This document shows, in pieces, positions 1 to 7,314 of a stretch of 62,670 nucleotides of DNA. Below the pieces are notes generated by a model. The model ran no database searches. It was not told the origin of the DNA and saw only the letters and a program-made list of their open reading frames with translations. Position 1 is the first letter of the stretch; each line of letters starts with the position of its first letter. Made by a program: the position numbers and the translations under genes. The stretch lies in NCBI GenBank assembly GCA_947364365.1, contig CANASP010000012.1, positions 1 to 62,670 of the forward strand, written 5' to 3'. This DNA is from an uncultured Alistipes sp. (GTDB taxonomy: Bacteria > Bacteroidota > Bacteroidia > Bacteroidales > Rikenellaceae).

Positions 1-2
1 AG

Positions 3-764
3 GACAAGCTGGGCGCCATCATGGATATCAACGCCGGGGCCGGCGGCACCGAGGCGCTCGACTGGGCCTCGATGCTCCTGCGCATGTACACCCGCTGGGG
101 CGAGGCCCACGGCTACAAGGTCAAGGTGCTCGACTACCAGGCGGGCGACGAGGTGGGCGTCAAGTCGTGCACGCTCGAATTCGAGGGCGACTTCGCCTAC
201 GGCTACCTCAAGAGCGAGAACGGCGTCCACCGCATGGTGCGCCTCTCGCCCTTCAACGCCAACAACAAGCGCCAGACGACCTTCGCTTCGGTCTTCGTCT
301 CGCCGGCGGTCGACGACACGATCGAGATCAAGATCAACCCCGCCGATATCGAGTGGGACACCTTCCGCTCGTCGGGTGCCGGCGGGCAGAACGTCAACAA
401 GGTCGAGACGGCCGTGCGCCTGCGCTACCACGGCAAGGACGCCGACACGGGCGAGCCGATCGAATACCTGATCGAGAACATGGAGACCCGCTCGCAGCTC
501 ATGAACCGCGAGAATGCGATGCGCATCCTGCGGTCGAAGCTCTACCAGCGCGAGCTGGACAAGCGCATGGCCACGCAGCAGGCCCTCGAGGCCTCGAAGA
601 AGAAGATCGAGTGGGGGTCGCAGATCCGCTCCTACGTCTTCGACGACCGCCGTGTCAAGGACCACCGCACGGGGGTACAGACCTCGGCCGTCGAGGCGGT
701 GATGGACGGCGAACTCGACGCATTCATCAAGGCCTACCTGATGGAGTACGGCGGGACGGTCTGA
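3..764 (+). CDS. prfB: Peptide chain release factor 2, C-terminal part (5' end outside window)
   Basis: Class I release factor that reads UGA/UAA in the ribosomal A site and triggers peptidyl-tRNA hydrolysis. The visible part contains the SPF stop-codon recognition motif (RLSPFNANNKR) that marks RF2 rather than RF1 (which has PxT), and the catalytic GGQ loop (SSGAGGQNVNK). The C-terminal arginine/lysine-rich helical tail is complete and the stop is at 762-764. The reading frame is open back to the window edge, so roughly the first third is missing; the site where many prfB genes carry a programmed +1 frameshift would be upstream and cannot be examined. Family assignment is secure. Confidence 0.96.
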   Translation, partial: DKLGAIMDINAGAGGTEALDWASMLLRMYTRWGEAHGYKVKVLDYQAGDEVGVKSCTLEFEGDFAYGYLKSENGVHRMVRLSPFNANNKRQTTFASVFVSPAVDDTIEIKINPADIEWDTFRSSGAGGQNVNKVETAVRLRYHGKDADTGEPIEYLIENMETRSQLMNRENAMRILRSKLYQRELDKRMATQQALEASKKKIEWGSQIRSYVFDDRRVKDHRTGVQTSAVEAVMDGELDAFIKAYLMEYGGTV

Positions 765-1132
765 TTGCGCGTAGTCCCTCTGCGCCGCAACCTGCCCGGC
801 CTGCGTCGGCTGCGTCCGGTACCTCACCTCGTCCGGCTTGGCCCGCGTCGGCTGCGTCCGGCGCCTCGCCCCGTCCGGCTCGGCCTGCGTCGGCTGCGCC
901 TGTGTCCGACCTGCGTCCCGTCCGCTCGCCCCGTCCGCCCCGGTCTGTGTCCCAGCGCCTCCCCGGCCTGCCCGGTCCGCCCTGCGTTTGTGCGCACACC
1001 CGTCCTGGTGTTTCCGTGTCCCGGTGCCGCATCGGCCCGTTCCGGCTCTGCACCCGCCCGCACCTGCCCGTTCCCGTCCGGCTTGGTCCGCGTCGGCTGC
1101 GGCCGGCCTTTCACCCTTTCACTCTCTGTCGC
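765..1132. repeat. C-rich spacer with degenerate short direct repeats; no gene seen
   Basis: A 368-base spacer between prfB and the NamZ-like gene. The plus strand is strongly enriched in C and T. A short unit, CGTCGGCTGCG with flanking CCGG, recurs at about 801-819, 843-861, 884-900 and 1087-1106, and the phrase CGTCCGGCTTGG recurs at about 830 and 1077. All frames give only low-complexity Arg/Pro/Ala/Ser translations, so I do not call a protein here. No promoter or terminator is recognisable. Confidence 0.7.
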
Positions 1133-2326
1133 ATGAAACAGCTCTTTTTTTCGCTGCTCCTCCTCTTCGCCGCGTCCGTCCCGGCGCCGGCATCGTCGCA
1201 GGAGGTGCTGGTCGGCATGACCGACACGGCAGCCTATTTCCCGCTGCTGCGCGGGCGGCGCGTGGCGGTGCTGGCCAACCACACGGCCGTGGTCGCGATG
1301 CCCGGCTGCGGCGTCGAGGCCGATGCCGCGGGGCGGGTCCATCTGGTCGACCTGCTCCATGCGCGGGGGTTCGACCTAAGGGCGATCTTCTCGCCCGAAC
1401 ACGGCTTCCGCGGGACGGCCGACGCCGGCGATGCGGTCCGCAGCTCGGTCGACGAGCGGACCGGTGTCGCCATCCGCTCGCTCTACGACGGCAATGCGCA
1501 GCGCCCGTCGGACGAGGCCATGCGGTCGTTCGACGTGCTACTGGTCGACATGCAGGACGTGGGGCTGCGCTTCTATACCTATTATATATCCATGTTGCGG
1601 ATGATGGAGGCGTGCGCCGACTTCGGCCGCGAGGTGGTGATTCTCGACCGCCCCAACCCCCACGGCGACAAGGTCGACGGACCGCTTCTGGACATGCGCT
1701 ACCGATCGGGCGTCGGGGCGCTGCCCCTTCCCGTGCTGCACGGCCTGACGATGGGCGAGATCGCCCGCATGGCCGTGGGCGAGGGGTGGGCGAAACCCTG
1801 TGCGCTGACGGTCGTCGCCTGCCGCAACTATACCCACGCCACCGAATACGTGCTCCCCGTGGCTCCGTCGCCCAACCTGCCGACGCAGCGGTCGGTCTAC
1901 CTCTACCCGACGTTGTGCCTCTTCGAGGGCACGGTCCTGAGCGTCGGGCGCGGAACCGACCGTCCTTTCGAGTGCTACGGCCATCCGGCGCTCCGCGGGT
2001 GCGACTTTTCGTTTACGCCCCGGCCGACGGCGGGGGCCCGCCAGCCGCTTTTCGACGGCGAACGTTGCTATGGGTACGACCTGAGCGCGATGCCGATGGA
2101 CGAGGCGCGGGCCCTGGGGTTCCGGCTCGACTACCTGGTCGACGCCTACCGGCGGCTGGGGCTGGGCGCCGGGTTCTTCAAGCCGATCTTCGAGAAGCTG
2201 GTGGGCGTCGGCTACGTGCGCGAGATGATCCTCGCCGGCGCCTCGGCCGAGGCGATCCGCGCCCGCTGGCAGGCCGACCTCGCATCCTACCGCACCCTGC
2301 GGGCCCGGTATCTGCTCTACGAGTAG
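1133..2326 (+). CDS. namZ: DUF1343 / GH171 exo-beta-N-acetylmuramidase (NamZ-like), exported
   Basis: 397 residues. The first ~22 residues are a Sec signal peptide (MKQLFFSLLLLFAASVPAPA). The mature part carries DUF1343 signatures in order: ANHTAVV (about 45-51), SPEHGFRGTADAGD (about 87-100), LLVDMQDVGLRFYTYY (about 137-152) and VILDRPNPHGDKVDGP (about 169-184). Characterised members of this family (NamZ, GH171) release terminal N-acetylmuramic acid from peptidoglycan fragments, so a periplasmic role in cell-wall recycling or scavenging is likely. The start was chosen because it begins the signal peptide; the frame is open further upstream but that translation is low-complexity. Monocistronic by layout. 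Function is inferred from family only. Confidence 0.87.
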   Translation: MKQLFFSLLLLFAASVPAPASSQEVLVGMTDTAAYFPLLRGRRVAVLANHTAVVAMPGCGVEADAAGRVHLVDLLHARGFDLRAIFSPEHGFRGTADAGDAVRSSVDERTGVAIRSLYDGNAQRPSDEAMRSFDVLLVDMQDVGLRFYTYYISMLRMMEACADFGREVVILDRPNPHGDKVDGPLLDMRYRSGVGALPLPVLHGLTMGEIARMAVGEGWAKPCALTVVACRNYTHATEYVLPVAPSPNLPTQRSVYLYPTLCLFEGTVLSVGRGTDRPFECYGHPALRGCDFSFTPRPTAGARQPLFDGERCYGYDLSAMPMDEARALGFRLDYLVDAYRRLGLGAGFFKPIFEKLVGVGYVREMILAGASAEAIRARWQADLASYRTLRARYLLYE

Positions 2327-2331
2327 CCGGC

Positions 2332-2402
2332 TGTCACTCCCGGGCGAAGGGCGGCTCCTCTCGCATTGGCTCGAAAAGCCGCCTCCGCCGGCTGCGGGCC
2401 GA
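2332..2402. repeat. GC-rich REP-like palindrome, copy A
   Basis: Imperfect inverted repeat directly after the NamZ-like stop. It ends with GCCGCCTCCGCCGGCTGCGG, the reverse complement of the family core CCGCAGCCGGCGGAGG, and starts with a degenerate opposite arm around 2332-2355. It could also act as a terminator-like hairpin for the upstream gene. Other copies are near 5.4, 10.3, 15.6, 18.8, 32.3, 36.2, 46.6 and 49.5 kb. Confidence 0.75.
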
Positions 2403-2489
2403 TTCTTTTGTCGATCCTGCCATCCGGAACCCGCAGCGCGCAGAATAGTGTTGTTTCGATGGTATGTTCAATCATTTTGTGTCGTTTTG

Positions 2490-2521
2490 TTTGTAGATCA
2501 GGGTTGCGTTCGCTATCTTTG
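2490..2521 (+). promoter_or_regulatory. Bacteroidetes-type promoter for the GH92 gene
   Basis: TTTG at 2490-2493, 20 bases, then TATCTTTG at 2514-2521, an exact match to the -33/-7 consensus of the primary sigma factor of Bacteroidetes. It lies 41 bases upstream of the GH92 start, in an AT-richer stretch. Confidence 0.85.
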
Positions 2522-2562
2522 TCTGAAGAAAACGTGTATTTGTTCGCACAAACTCCCGATCT

Positions 2563-5325
2563 ATGAAAAAAGTCTTGCTTCTTTTCTTCGTCCTCGTCCT
2601 CTCGGGATCCGCCGTCCGGGGCGGAACCCGTAACCTCGCGCCGCTGGCCCGGGCCACCGCTTCGTCGTCCTATGGCGACGGCGACGCCTCGAAGGTCAAC
2701 GACGGCCTCATCCGCCTCGAACACGGGGGCGAGTGGGTCTCCGACGCCGTGATGCCTTACTGGCAGAAGCTTCCCTTCCCGTGGGTGCGTCTCGACTGGG
2801 ACGAGGAGGTGACCCTCTCCAGGATCATCCTCTACGACCGCCCCGCGCTCGATGCCCACACCGCCGGCGGCGACCTCTACTTCAGCGACGGCAGCCGGAT
2901 CGGCGTGGTGGGCATCCCCAACAACGGCGATCCGAAGGTGGTGGAGTTCGAACCCAAGCGGGTCAGGTGGGTGCGTTTCGAGGCGAACGACGCCGTAGGC
3001 TCCTACACGGGCCTTTCTGAGATCGAGGCCTTTCCCCCGGCCGAGGCGGCCGGCGATTTCGTCTCGCAGGTCGACCCCTTCATCGAGACCACCAAGGGGC
3101 GTTACTTCTTCTTCGTGACGGGCAGCCAGCCCTTCGGCATGATCGGCGCCGCCCCGCTCACGCGCAACCGCAACCAGTACGGCGGCGGCTACAACTACAA
3201 CTCGACCGAGGTGCTCGGCTTCCCGCAGATCCACAACTGGGTCATCGCCGGGCTCACGCTCATGCCCACCACGGGCGGCGTGGACCCCACGGCGGGCGAG
3301 GAGCACTGGAAATCCTCCTTTCTGCACGAGGACGAGATCGCCCAGCCGGGCTACCACCGCCTCTATCTTCAGAAGTACGGCGTCTGGGTCGAGCAGACGG
3401 CAACCGACCGCACGGGCATGTACCGCTTCATCTTCACGCGCGACGACGAGGCCGACATCCTGATCAACCTCGGCGGCTACCTCGCCTCGACCACCATGCG
3501 CAACGCCCGCGTCGAGCGCGTGAGCGATACCGAGATCGAGGGCAGCTTCGACACCTACGGCCGCCATTGGGGCGGTCCCGAGAACGTGAAGGTCTACTTC
3601 GTGGTCCGCTTCGACCGCCCCTTCGAGCGGCTCGACGGCTGGGCCGACAGCTGCCGCTACAGCGACGTGCGGCACTTCGAGGGTTCGTCGAAGATCACGC
3701 GCCGCCACGAGCGCGAGGAGCTGAGCTACCTCGACTCGCCCACCTCGGGCGTCTCGGCCCGCTATGCCGTGCGCGCGGGCGACCGCCTCGCGCTGCGCAC
3801 GGCCATCTCCTACGTCAGCATCGACAATGCCCGCCTCAACCTCGACAGCGAGGCCACGACGTGGGACTTCGACGCCGTGCGCGGCGCCTCGCAGCGCGAG
3901 TGGAACGACTGGCTCGGCCGCATCGCCGTCTCCGGCGGCACGCAGGCCCAGCGCACGAAGTTTTACACCGACCTGTGGCACGTGCTGCTGGGACGTCACA
4001 AGATCGACGACGTGAACGGCGAGTACCCCGACCTGACCGACGGCGAGCGCTACTACTCCTTCACGCGCAACATCCGGGTGAAGACCCGCACCCTTCCGCG
4101 CGACGCCGAGGGCGAGGTCCTCCACCACATGTACAACTCCGACGCCTTCTGGCTCACGCAGTGGAACCTCAACATCCTCTGGGGACTGGGATGGCCCGTC
4201 ATGCTCGACGAGATGGCGGCCTCGATGATCCGCTACGCCGACAACGGCGGCCTGATCCCGCGCGGCCCCTGCGCCGGCGGCTACACCTACATCATGTCGG
4301 GCTGCCCCGCCACGCCGCTCATCGTCTCGGCCTACAACAAGGGGCTGATGACCAAGTGCGATCCGATGCACGCCTTCGAGGCCATGAAGCGCAACCACGC
4401 CCCGGGCGGCATGATGGGCATCGGCGACTTCTACATCGAGCACGGATACCAGCCCGGTAATGCGGGGATGACGCTCGAATCGGCCTTTCAGGACTGGGCC
4501 CTCGCGCAGATGGCCCGCCGCCTCGGGCTCGACGACGATGCCGACCGCTTCCTCCGCCGCTCGCAGGGGTGGAGCGTGCTCTACCGGCCCGAGCAGCAGC
4601 TCGTCTTCCCTAAGGACGAGGAGGGTAGGTGGCTCCACGACGACCCGCTCGAGGGGCGGGGCTGGATCGAGGCCAATGCCTGGCAGGCCACGTGGAGCGT
4701 CTCGCACCAGCTGCCCGAGCTCGCCTCGCTCATGGGAGGCGGCGACGCGTTCTGCCGCAAGCTCGACTACGCCTTCCGCCAGGCCGCGCCGCAGGACTTC
4801 GTCTTCGGCTACGGCACGGGGTATGTCAGCTACGCCAACCAGCCGGGTTGCTCCAACGCCCACGTATTCAGCTGGGGCGGCCAGCCGTGGCTCACGCAGT
4901 ACTGGGTGCGCCGCGTCAACGAGCAGGCCTACGGCGCCACGACGCCCGACCGCGGCTACGGCGGTCACGACGAGGACCAGGGTCAGATGGGCGGCGTGAG
5001 CGCCCTGATGTCGATGGGTCTGTTCAGCGTGCGCGGCACGGCGGCGGCCGATCCCGTCTACGAGATCACCTCGCCCGTCTTCGACGAGGTGCGCATCACG
5101 CTCGACAAGCGCTACTACCCCGCCGACCGGAGCGACACCTTCACCATCCGCACCTACGGCAACTCGCCGGAGAACGTCTACATCCAGCGTGCCCGGCTCA
5201 ACGGCCGCGAGCTGAAGCGCTTCTGGTTTCCGCACGAGGAGTTCGCCCGCGGCGGCCGGCTCGAACTCTGGCTCGGACCCGAGCCCAACAAGAAGTGGGG
5301 CACGGCCGGTCTTCCCGAGGAGTGA
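2563..5325 (+). CDS. GH92 family alpha-mannosidase with N-terminal F5/8C-type domain
   Basis: 920 residues with a signal peptide and no lipobox cysteine, so probably periplasmic or secreted. Residues ~25-155 resemble an F5/8 type C (discoidin) carbohydrate-binding domain (NLAPLARATASSSYGDGDAS... VRWVRFEAND). The rest is GH92: GSQPFGMIG, GGVDPTAGEEHW, QTATDRTGMYRF, HMYNSDAFWLTQWN, GCPATPLIVSAYNKGL, GNAGMTLESAFQDWALAQ and near the C-terminus GGHDEDQGQMGG, the region that supplies the catalytic carboxylates in the family. GH92 enzymes are calcium-dependent exo-alpha-mannosidases acting on N-glycans or yeast mannan. It has its own promoter and is followed by a strong terminator, so it is likely a single-gene unit. 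Exact linkage specificity cannot be read from the sequence. Confidence 0.92.
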   Translation: MKKVLLLFFVLVLSGSAVRGGTRNLAPLARATASSSYGDGDASKVNDGLIRLEHGGEWVSDAVMPYWQKLPFPWVRLDWDEEVTLSRIILYDRPALDAHTAGGDLYFSDGSRIGVVGIPNNGDPKVVEFEPKRVRWVRFEANDAVGSYTGLSEIEAFPPAEAAGDFVSQVDPFIETTKGRYFFFVTGSQPFGMIGAAPLTRNRNQYGGGYNYNSTEVLGFPQIHNWVIAGLTLMPTTGGVDPTAGEEHWKSSFLHEDEIAQPGYHRLYLQKYGVWVEQTATDRTGMYRFIFTRDDEADILINLGGYLASTTMRNARVERVSDTEIEGSFDTYGRHWGGPENVKVYFVVRFDRPFERLDGWADSCRYSDVRHFEGSSKITRRHEREELSYLDSPTSGVSARYAVRAGDRLALRTAISYVSIDNARLNLDSEATTWDFDAVRGASQREWNDWLGRIAVSGGTQAQRTKFYTDLWHVLLGRHKIDDVNGEYPDLTDGERYYSFTRNIRVKTRTLPRDAEGEVLHHMYNSDAFWLTQWNLNILWGLGWPVMLDEMAASMIRYADNGGLIPRGPCAGGYTYIMSGCPATPLIVSAYNKGLMTKCDPMHAFEAMKRNHAPGGMMGIGDFYIEHGYQPGNAGMTLESAFQDWALAQMARRLGLDDDADRFLRRSQGWSVLYRPEQQLVFPKDEEGRWLHDDPLEGRGWIEANAWQATWSVSHQLPELASLMGGGDAFCRKLDYAFRQAAPQDFVFGYGTGYVSYANQPGCSNAHVFSWGGQPWLTQYWVRRVNEQAYGATTPDRGYGGHDEDQGQMGGVSALMSMGLFSVRGTAAADPVYEITSPVFDEVRITLDKRYYPADRSDTFTIRTYGNSPENVYIQRARLNGRELKRFWFPHEEFARGGRLELWLGPEPNKKWGTAGLPEE

Positions 5326-5339
5326 CGGTTCCGTATACG

Positions 5340-5375
5340 AAAGAGGCTGTCTGACTTCGGTCAGACAGCCTCTTT
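5340..5375. terminator. Perfect hairpin terminator after GH92
   Basis: A 16-bp perfect stem (5340-5355 with 5360-5375) closed by a TTCG tetraloop. Left arm AAAGAGGCTGTCTGAC, right arm its exact complement, followed by a T-rich stretch. It lies between convergent genes and could work in both directions. Confidence 0.9.
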
Positions 5376-5418
5376 CGTTTCGTTCGGAATTATCCTTTTG
5401 GGTGTTGTAGTCTTTTCT

Positions 5419-5520
5419 CGGACCGTAGCCGGCGAGGGTCCGCATGTGGGCGGTAGCGAGCGATGCGGCCTCGCCCGGGGTGGCTGCAGGTCGCCGCGCT
5501 TCGGATGGCCCCGAAGCGCG
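5419..5520. repeat. GC-rich REP-like palindrome, copy B, with trailing mini-hairpin
   Basis: Core 5419-5493: starts CGGACCGTAGCCGGCGAGGG and ends GGGGTGGCTGCAGGTCG, separated by a GAGCGATGCGGC centre. It is followed at about 5495-5520 by a second small hairpin, CGCGCTTCGG...CCGAAGCGCG. Copies C and D have the same two-part arrangement. Confidence 0.75.
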
Positions 5521-5526
5521 TACACG

Positions 5527-6395
5527 TCACCGCTCCTGCGCGACGAGCCGGGCGATGCGGGCGATCAGCGCGGCGTTGGTCGCGTCGTCCTCGCGCGAGT
5601 CGGTGACCAGCACCGCGAGGATGCAGGTGCCTCCGTCGGGCAGCACCGCGTAGCCCGCGTCGTTGTCGGCGATGCGCCGCCCGTCGGCCGTGCGGTCCGA
5701 CGAACCGGTCTTGTGGCCCAGCACCGTGCCGTCGGGGATGCCCGCGCGGAGCTTGTCGGGACCCGTCGCCGTTTCGCGCAGCAGGCGGTGGAGCAGCGCG
5801 TCGTGCCCGGGCGGCAGCAGACCGCCCTCCAGAAACCGTTCGAAGAGCGCGCAGAGCGCCGAGGGGCGGGCGACGTTGAGCCGCTGGTTCGCGATGTCGA
5901 GGTGCATCGTCCGCTCGGTGGCCACGATGCGGATGCCGTCGATGCCGAGCCGGCGGACGTAGGCGTCGATGGCCTCCGTTCCGCCCGCGAAGGGATGAGG
6001 CGGTCGCAGGCGATGTTGTCGCTCAGCGAGACGCAGTAGCGGAGCAGCTCCGAGAGCGGCACCGTGCCTCCCGAGGGAGGCAGCGAGTCGCGCAGGGGGC
6101 TGTAGGTATCCGCATCGAGCCATTCGGGGTCGACGTCGAGCGGCGTGTCGAGCGGCAGCCTCCGGGCGGCGGCGCGGTCGAGCACGGCCAGCGCCACCGG
6201 GAACTTGAAGAGGCTCATCATCGGCAGCAGCGTGTCGCCGCGGAGCAGCAGCGTGCCGTCGGCGAGGCGGACGGCGACGCCCGTGCGGGCGTCGAGCGTC
6301 TCGCACGCTCGGTCGATCTGCCGCCGGAGCGCGCGGTGCCGCGGCGAGCAGGCGGCCGTCAGGAGCAGCAGGACGAGCGCGAGGAGCCGCGTCAT
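5527..6395 (-). pseudogene. Class A beta-lactamase interrupted by a one-base frameshift
   Basis: The first part starts with a lipoprotein-like signal (MTRLLALVLLLLTAACSP), then the active-site SxxK (SLFK) and the SDN loop (SLSDNIACDRL). The reading frame then leaves the family: homology continues in the next frame from PFAGGTEAIDAYVRRLGI to the KTG motif (GHKTGSSD), NDAGYAVLPDG and a normal C-terminus ending at 5527. The break is at about 5991-5997, where CTCATCCCTTCG lacks one base that would join ...DRL(I/M) to PFAGG. All three catalytic motifs are otherwise intact, so this is either a very recent inactivation or a sequencing error. The start overlaps the stop of the upstream acetyltransferase (ATGA). 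The cysteine in TAACSP suggests membrane anchoring in the periplasm. Confidence 0.85.
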
Positions 6396-6979
6396 AGGAT
6401 CTCCTCCTCGGCGATGCGGTCGCCGGGGCCGATGGGGCGGATGACGCGGCAGGGGTTGCCCGCGGCGACGACTCCCGCGGGGATGTCGCGCGTGACGACG
6501 CTCCCGGCGCCGATGACCGTGCCGTCGCCGATCGTGACGCCGGGCAGGATGACCGAGTGGCCGCCGATCCACACGTCGTCGCCGATGCGGATCGGGCGCG
6601 AGCGCATGACGCCGGCGCTTCGCTGCGCGGCGTCGAGGGCGTGGGCGACGGTGTAGAGGCCGCAGTGGGGACCGATGAAGACCCGGTCGCCGATCTCGAC
6701 CGGCGCCTCGTCGAGGATCGTCAGGCCGAAGTTGCCCACGAAGTCCTCGCCGAGCGAGATCTGCGCGCCGAAGTCGCAATGGAAGGGGCTGTGCAGCACG
6801 AAGCGCTGGCCCGTGCGGCCCAGCAGCTGCCGGATGAGGGCCTCGCGCTCCCCGCGGCGCGAGGGCGGTAGCGCGTTGAAGCGGTGGAGCAGCTCTTCGG
6901 TGCGCTGGAGCGCCTCCGAGATGTCGGGCAGGATGCCGTAGAGCCAGCGGCCCGAGGTCATCTTTTCGAAATTGTTCAT
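6392..6979 (-). CDS. Hexapeptide-repeat sugar O-acetyltransferase (maltose/galactoside acetyltransferase family)
   Basis: 195 residues, the usual length for the Maa/LacA family. The N-terminal helical Mac domain (MTSGRWLYGILPDISEALQR) is followed by left-handed beta-helix hexapeptide repeats (IGEDFVGNFG, VEIGDRVFIGP, IRIGDDVWIGG, VTIGDGTVIGAGSVV, DIPAGVVAAGNPCRVIRPI). The catalytic histidine is probably in TVAHALD, as in related enzymes. It would transfer acetyl from acetyl-CoA to a sugar hydroxyl in the cytoplasm; the physiological substrate is unknown. Its stop overlaps the start of the beta-lactamase by four bases, implying co-transcription and translational coupling. Confidence 0.9.
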   Translation of the reverse strand: MNNFEKMTSGRWLYGILPDISEALQRTEELLHRFNALPPSRRGEREALIRQLLGRTGQRFVLHSPFHCDFGAQISLGEDFVGNFGLTILDEAPVEIGDRVFIGPHCGLYTVAHALDAAQRSAGVMRSRPIRIGDDVWIGGHSVILPGVTIGDGTVIGAGSVVTRDIPAGVVAAGNPCRVIRPIGPGDRIAEEEIL

Positions 6980-7015
6980 CGTCGTCGTCGATAGGGTATG
7001 CGGGGAATTAAACCG

Positions 7016-7049
7016 CGATCGCCCCCTGCCGCGAGGCAGGAGGCGATCG
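7016..7049 (-). terminator. Hairpin downstream of the ferredoxin gene
   Basis: CGATCGCC-c-CCTGCC (7016-7030), loop GCGA, then GGCAGG-a-GGCGATCG (7035-7049): 14 paired bases with one symmetric mismatch. It lies 21 bases past the ferredoxin stop on the minus strand. No long T run follows, so termination is inferred. Confidence 0.6.
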
Positions 7050-7070
7050 ATGCGTAGGGCGCTCGGGGGA

Positions 7071-7238
7071 TTATTCCGAAACGATCGCCTCGCTCGGGCA
7101 GACGCCTGCGCAGGTGCCGCAGTCGATGCACTTGTCGGGATCGATCACGTAGATATCGCCGGCCGAGATAGCCTCTACCGGGCATTCGCCGATGCAGGTG
7201 CCGCAAGCGACGCACGAGTCAGTGATTTTGTAAGCCAT
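7071..7238 (-). CDS. Small 2[4Fe-4S] ferredoxin
   Basis: 55 residues from MAYKITDSC. Two complete clostridial-type cluster motifs: CVACGTCIGECP and CIDCGTCAGVCP, each CxxCxxCxxxCP, so two [4Fe-4S] clusters are expected. It would be a soluble low-potential electron carrier in the cytoplasm, for example for pyruvate:ferredoxin oxidoreductase. The internal ATG at 7236-7238 was preferred over the longer frame because the family starts there and the upstream part is promoter and leader. It has its own promoter embedded at the end of serS. Confidence 0.95.
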   Translation of the reverse strand: MAYKITDSCVACGTCIGECPVEAISAGDIYVIDPDKCIDCGTCAGVCPSEAIVSE

Positions 7239-7282
7239 TGTCGTAAGGGTTGTTTGTGAATGTTTGTGTGTTTTTGCAAAAG

Positions 7283-7314
7283 CAAATATAAGGATATTAT
7301 TTGATAATATCAAA
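7283..7314 (-). promoter_or_regulatory. Promoter of the ferredoxin gene, overlapping the serS 3' end
   Basis: On the minus strand TTTG (complement of 7311-7314), 20 bases, TATATTTG (complement of 7283-7290). The -33 box lies inside the last codons of serS (serS stop at 7297-7299), and the -7 box just after it. Exact consensus spacing. Confidence 0.85.

Noticed and set aside
838-2448. Long plus-strand open frame overlapping the NamZ-like gene
   Set aside because: Low-complexity Arg/Ala/Pro translation, out of frame with the recognisable DUF1343 protein.
5340-5375. CRISPR repeat or attachment site
   Set aside because: A single perfect hairpin with a TTCG loop between convergent genes is a terminator; no array of equally spaced repeats exists in the window.
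2317-5445. Very long minus-strand open frame (over 1000 codons) opposite the GH92 gene
   Set aside because: It is an antisense shadow produced by high GC at third positions; its translation is Val/Gly/Ala/Arg-rich with no domain, while the plus strand gives a complete GH92 enzyme.
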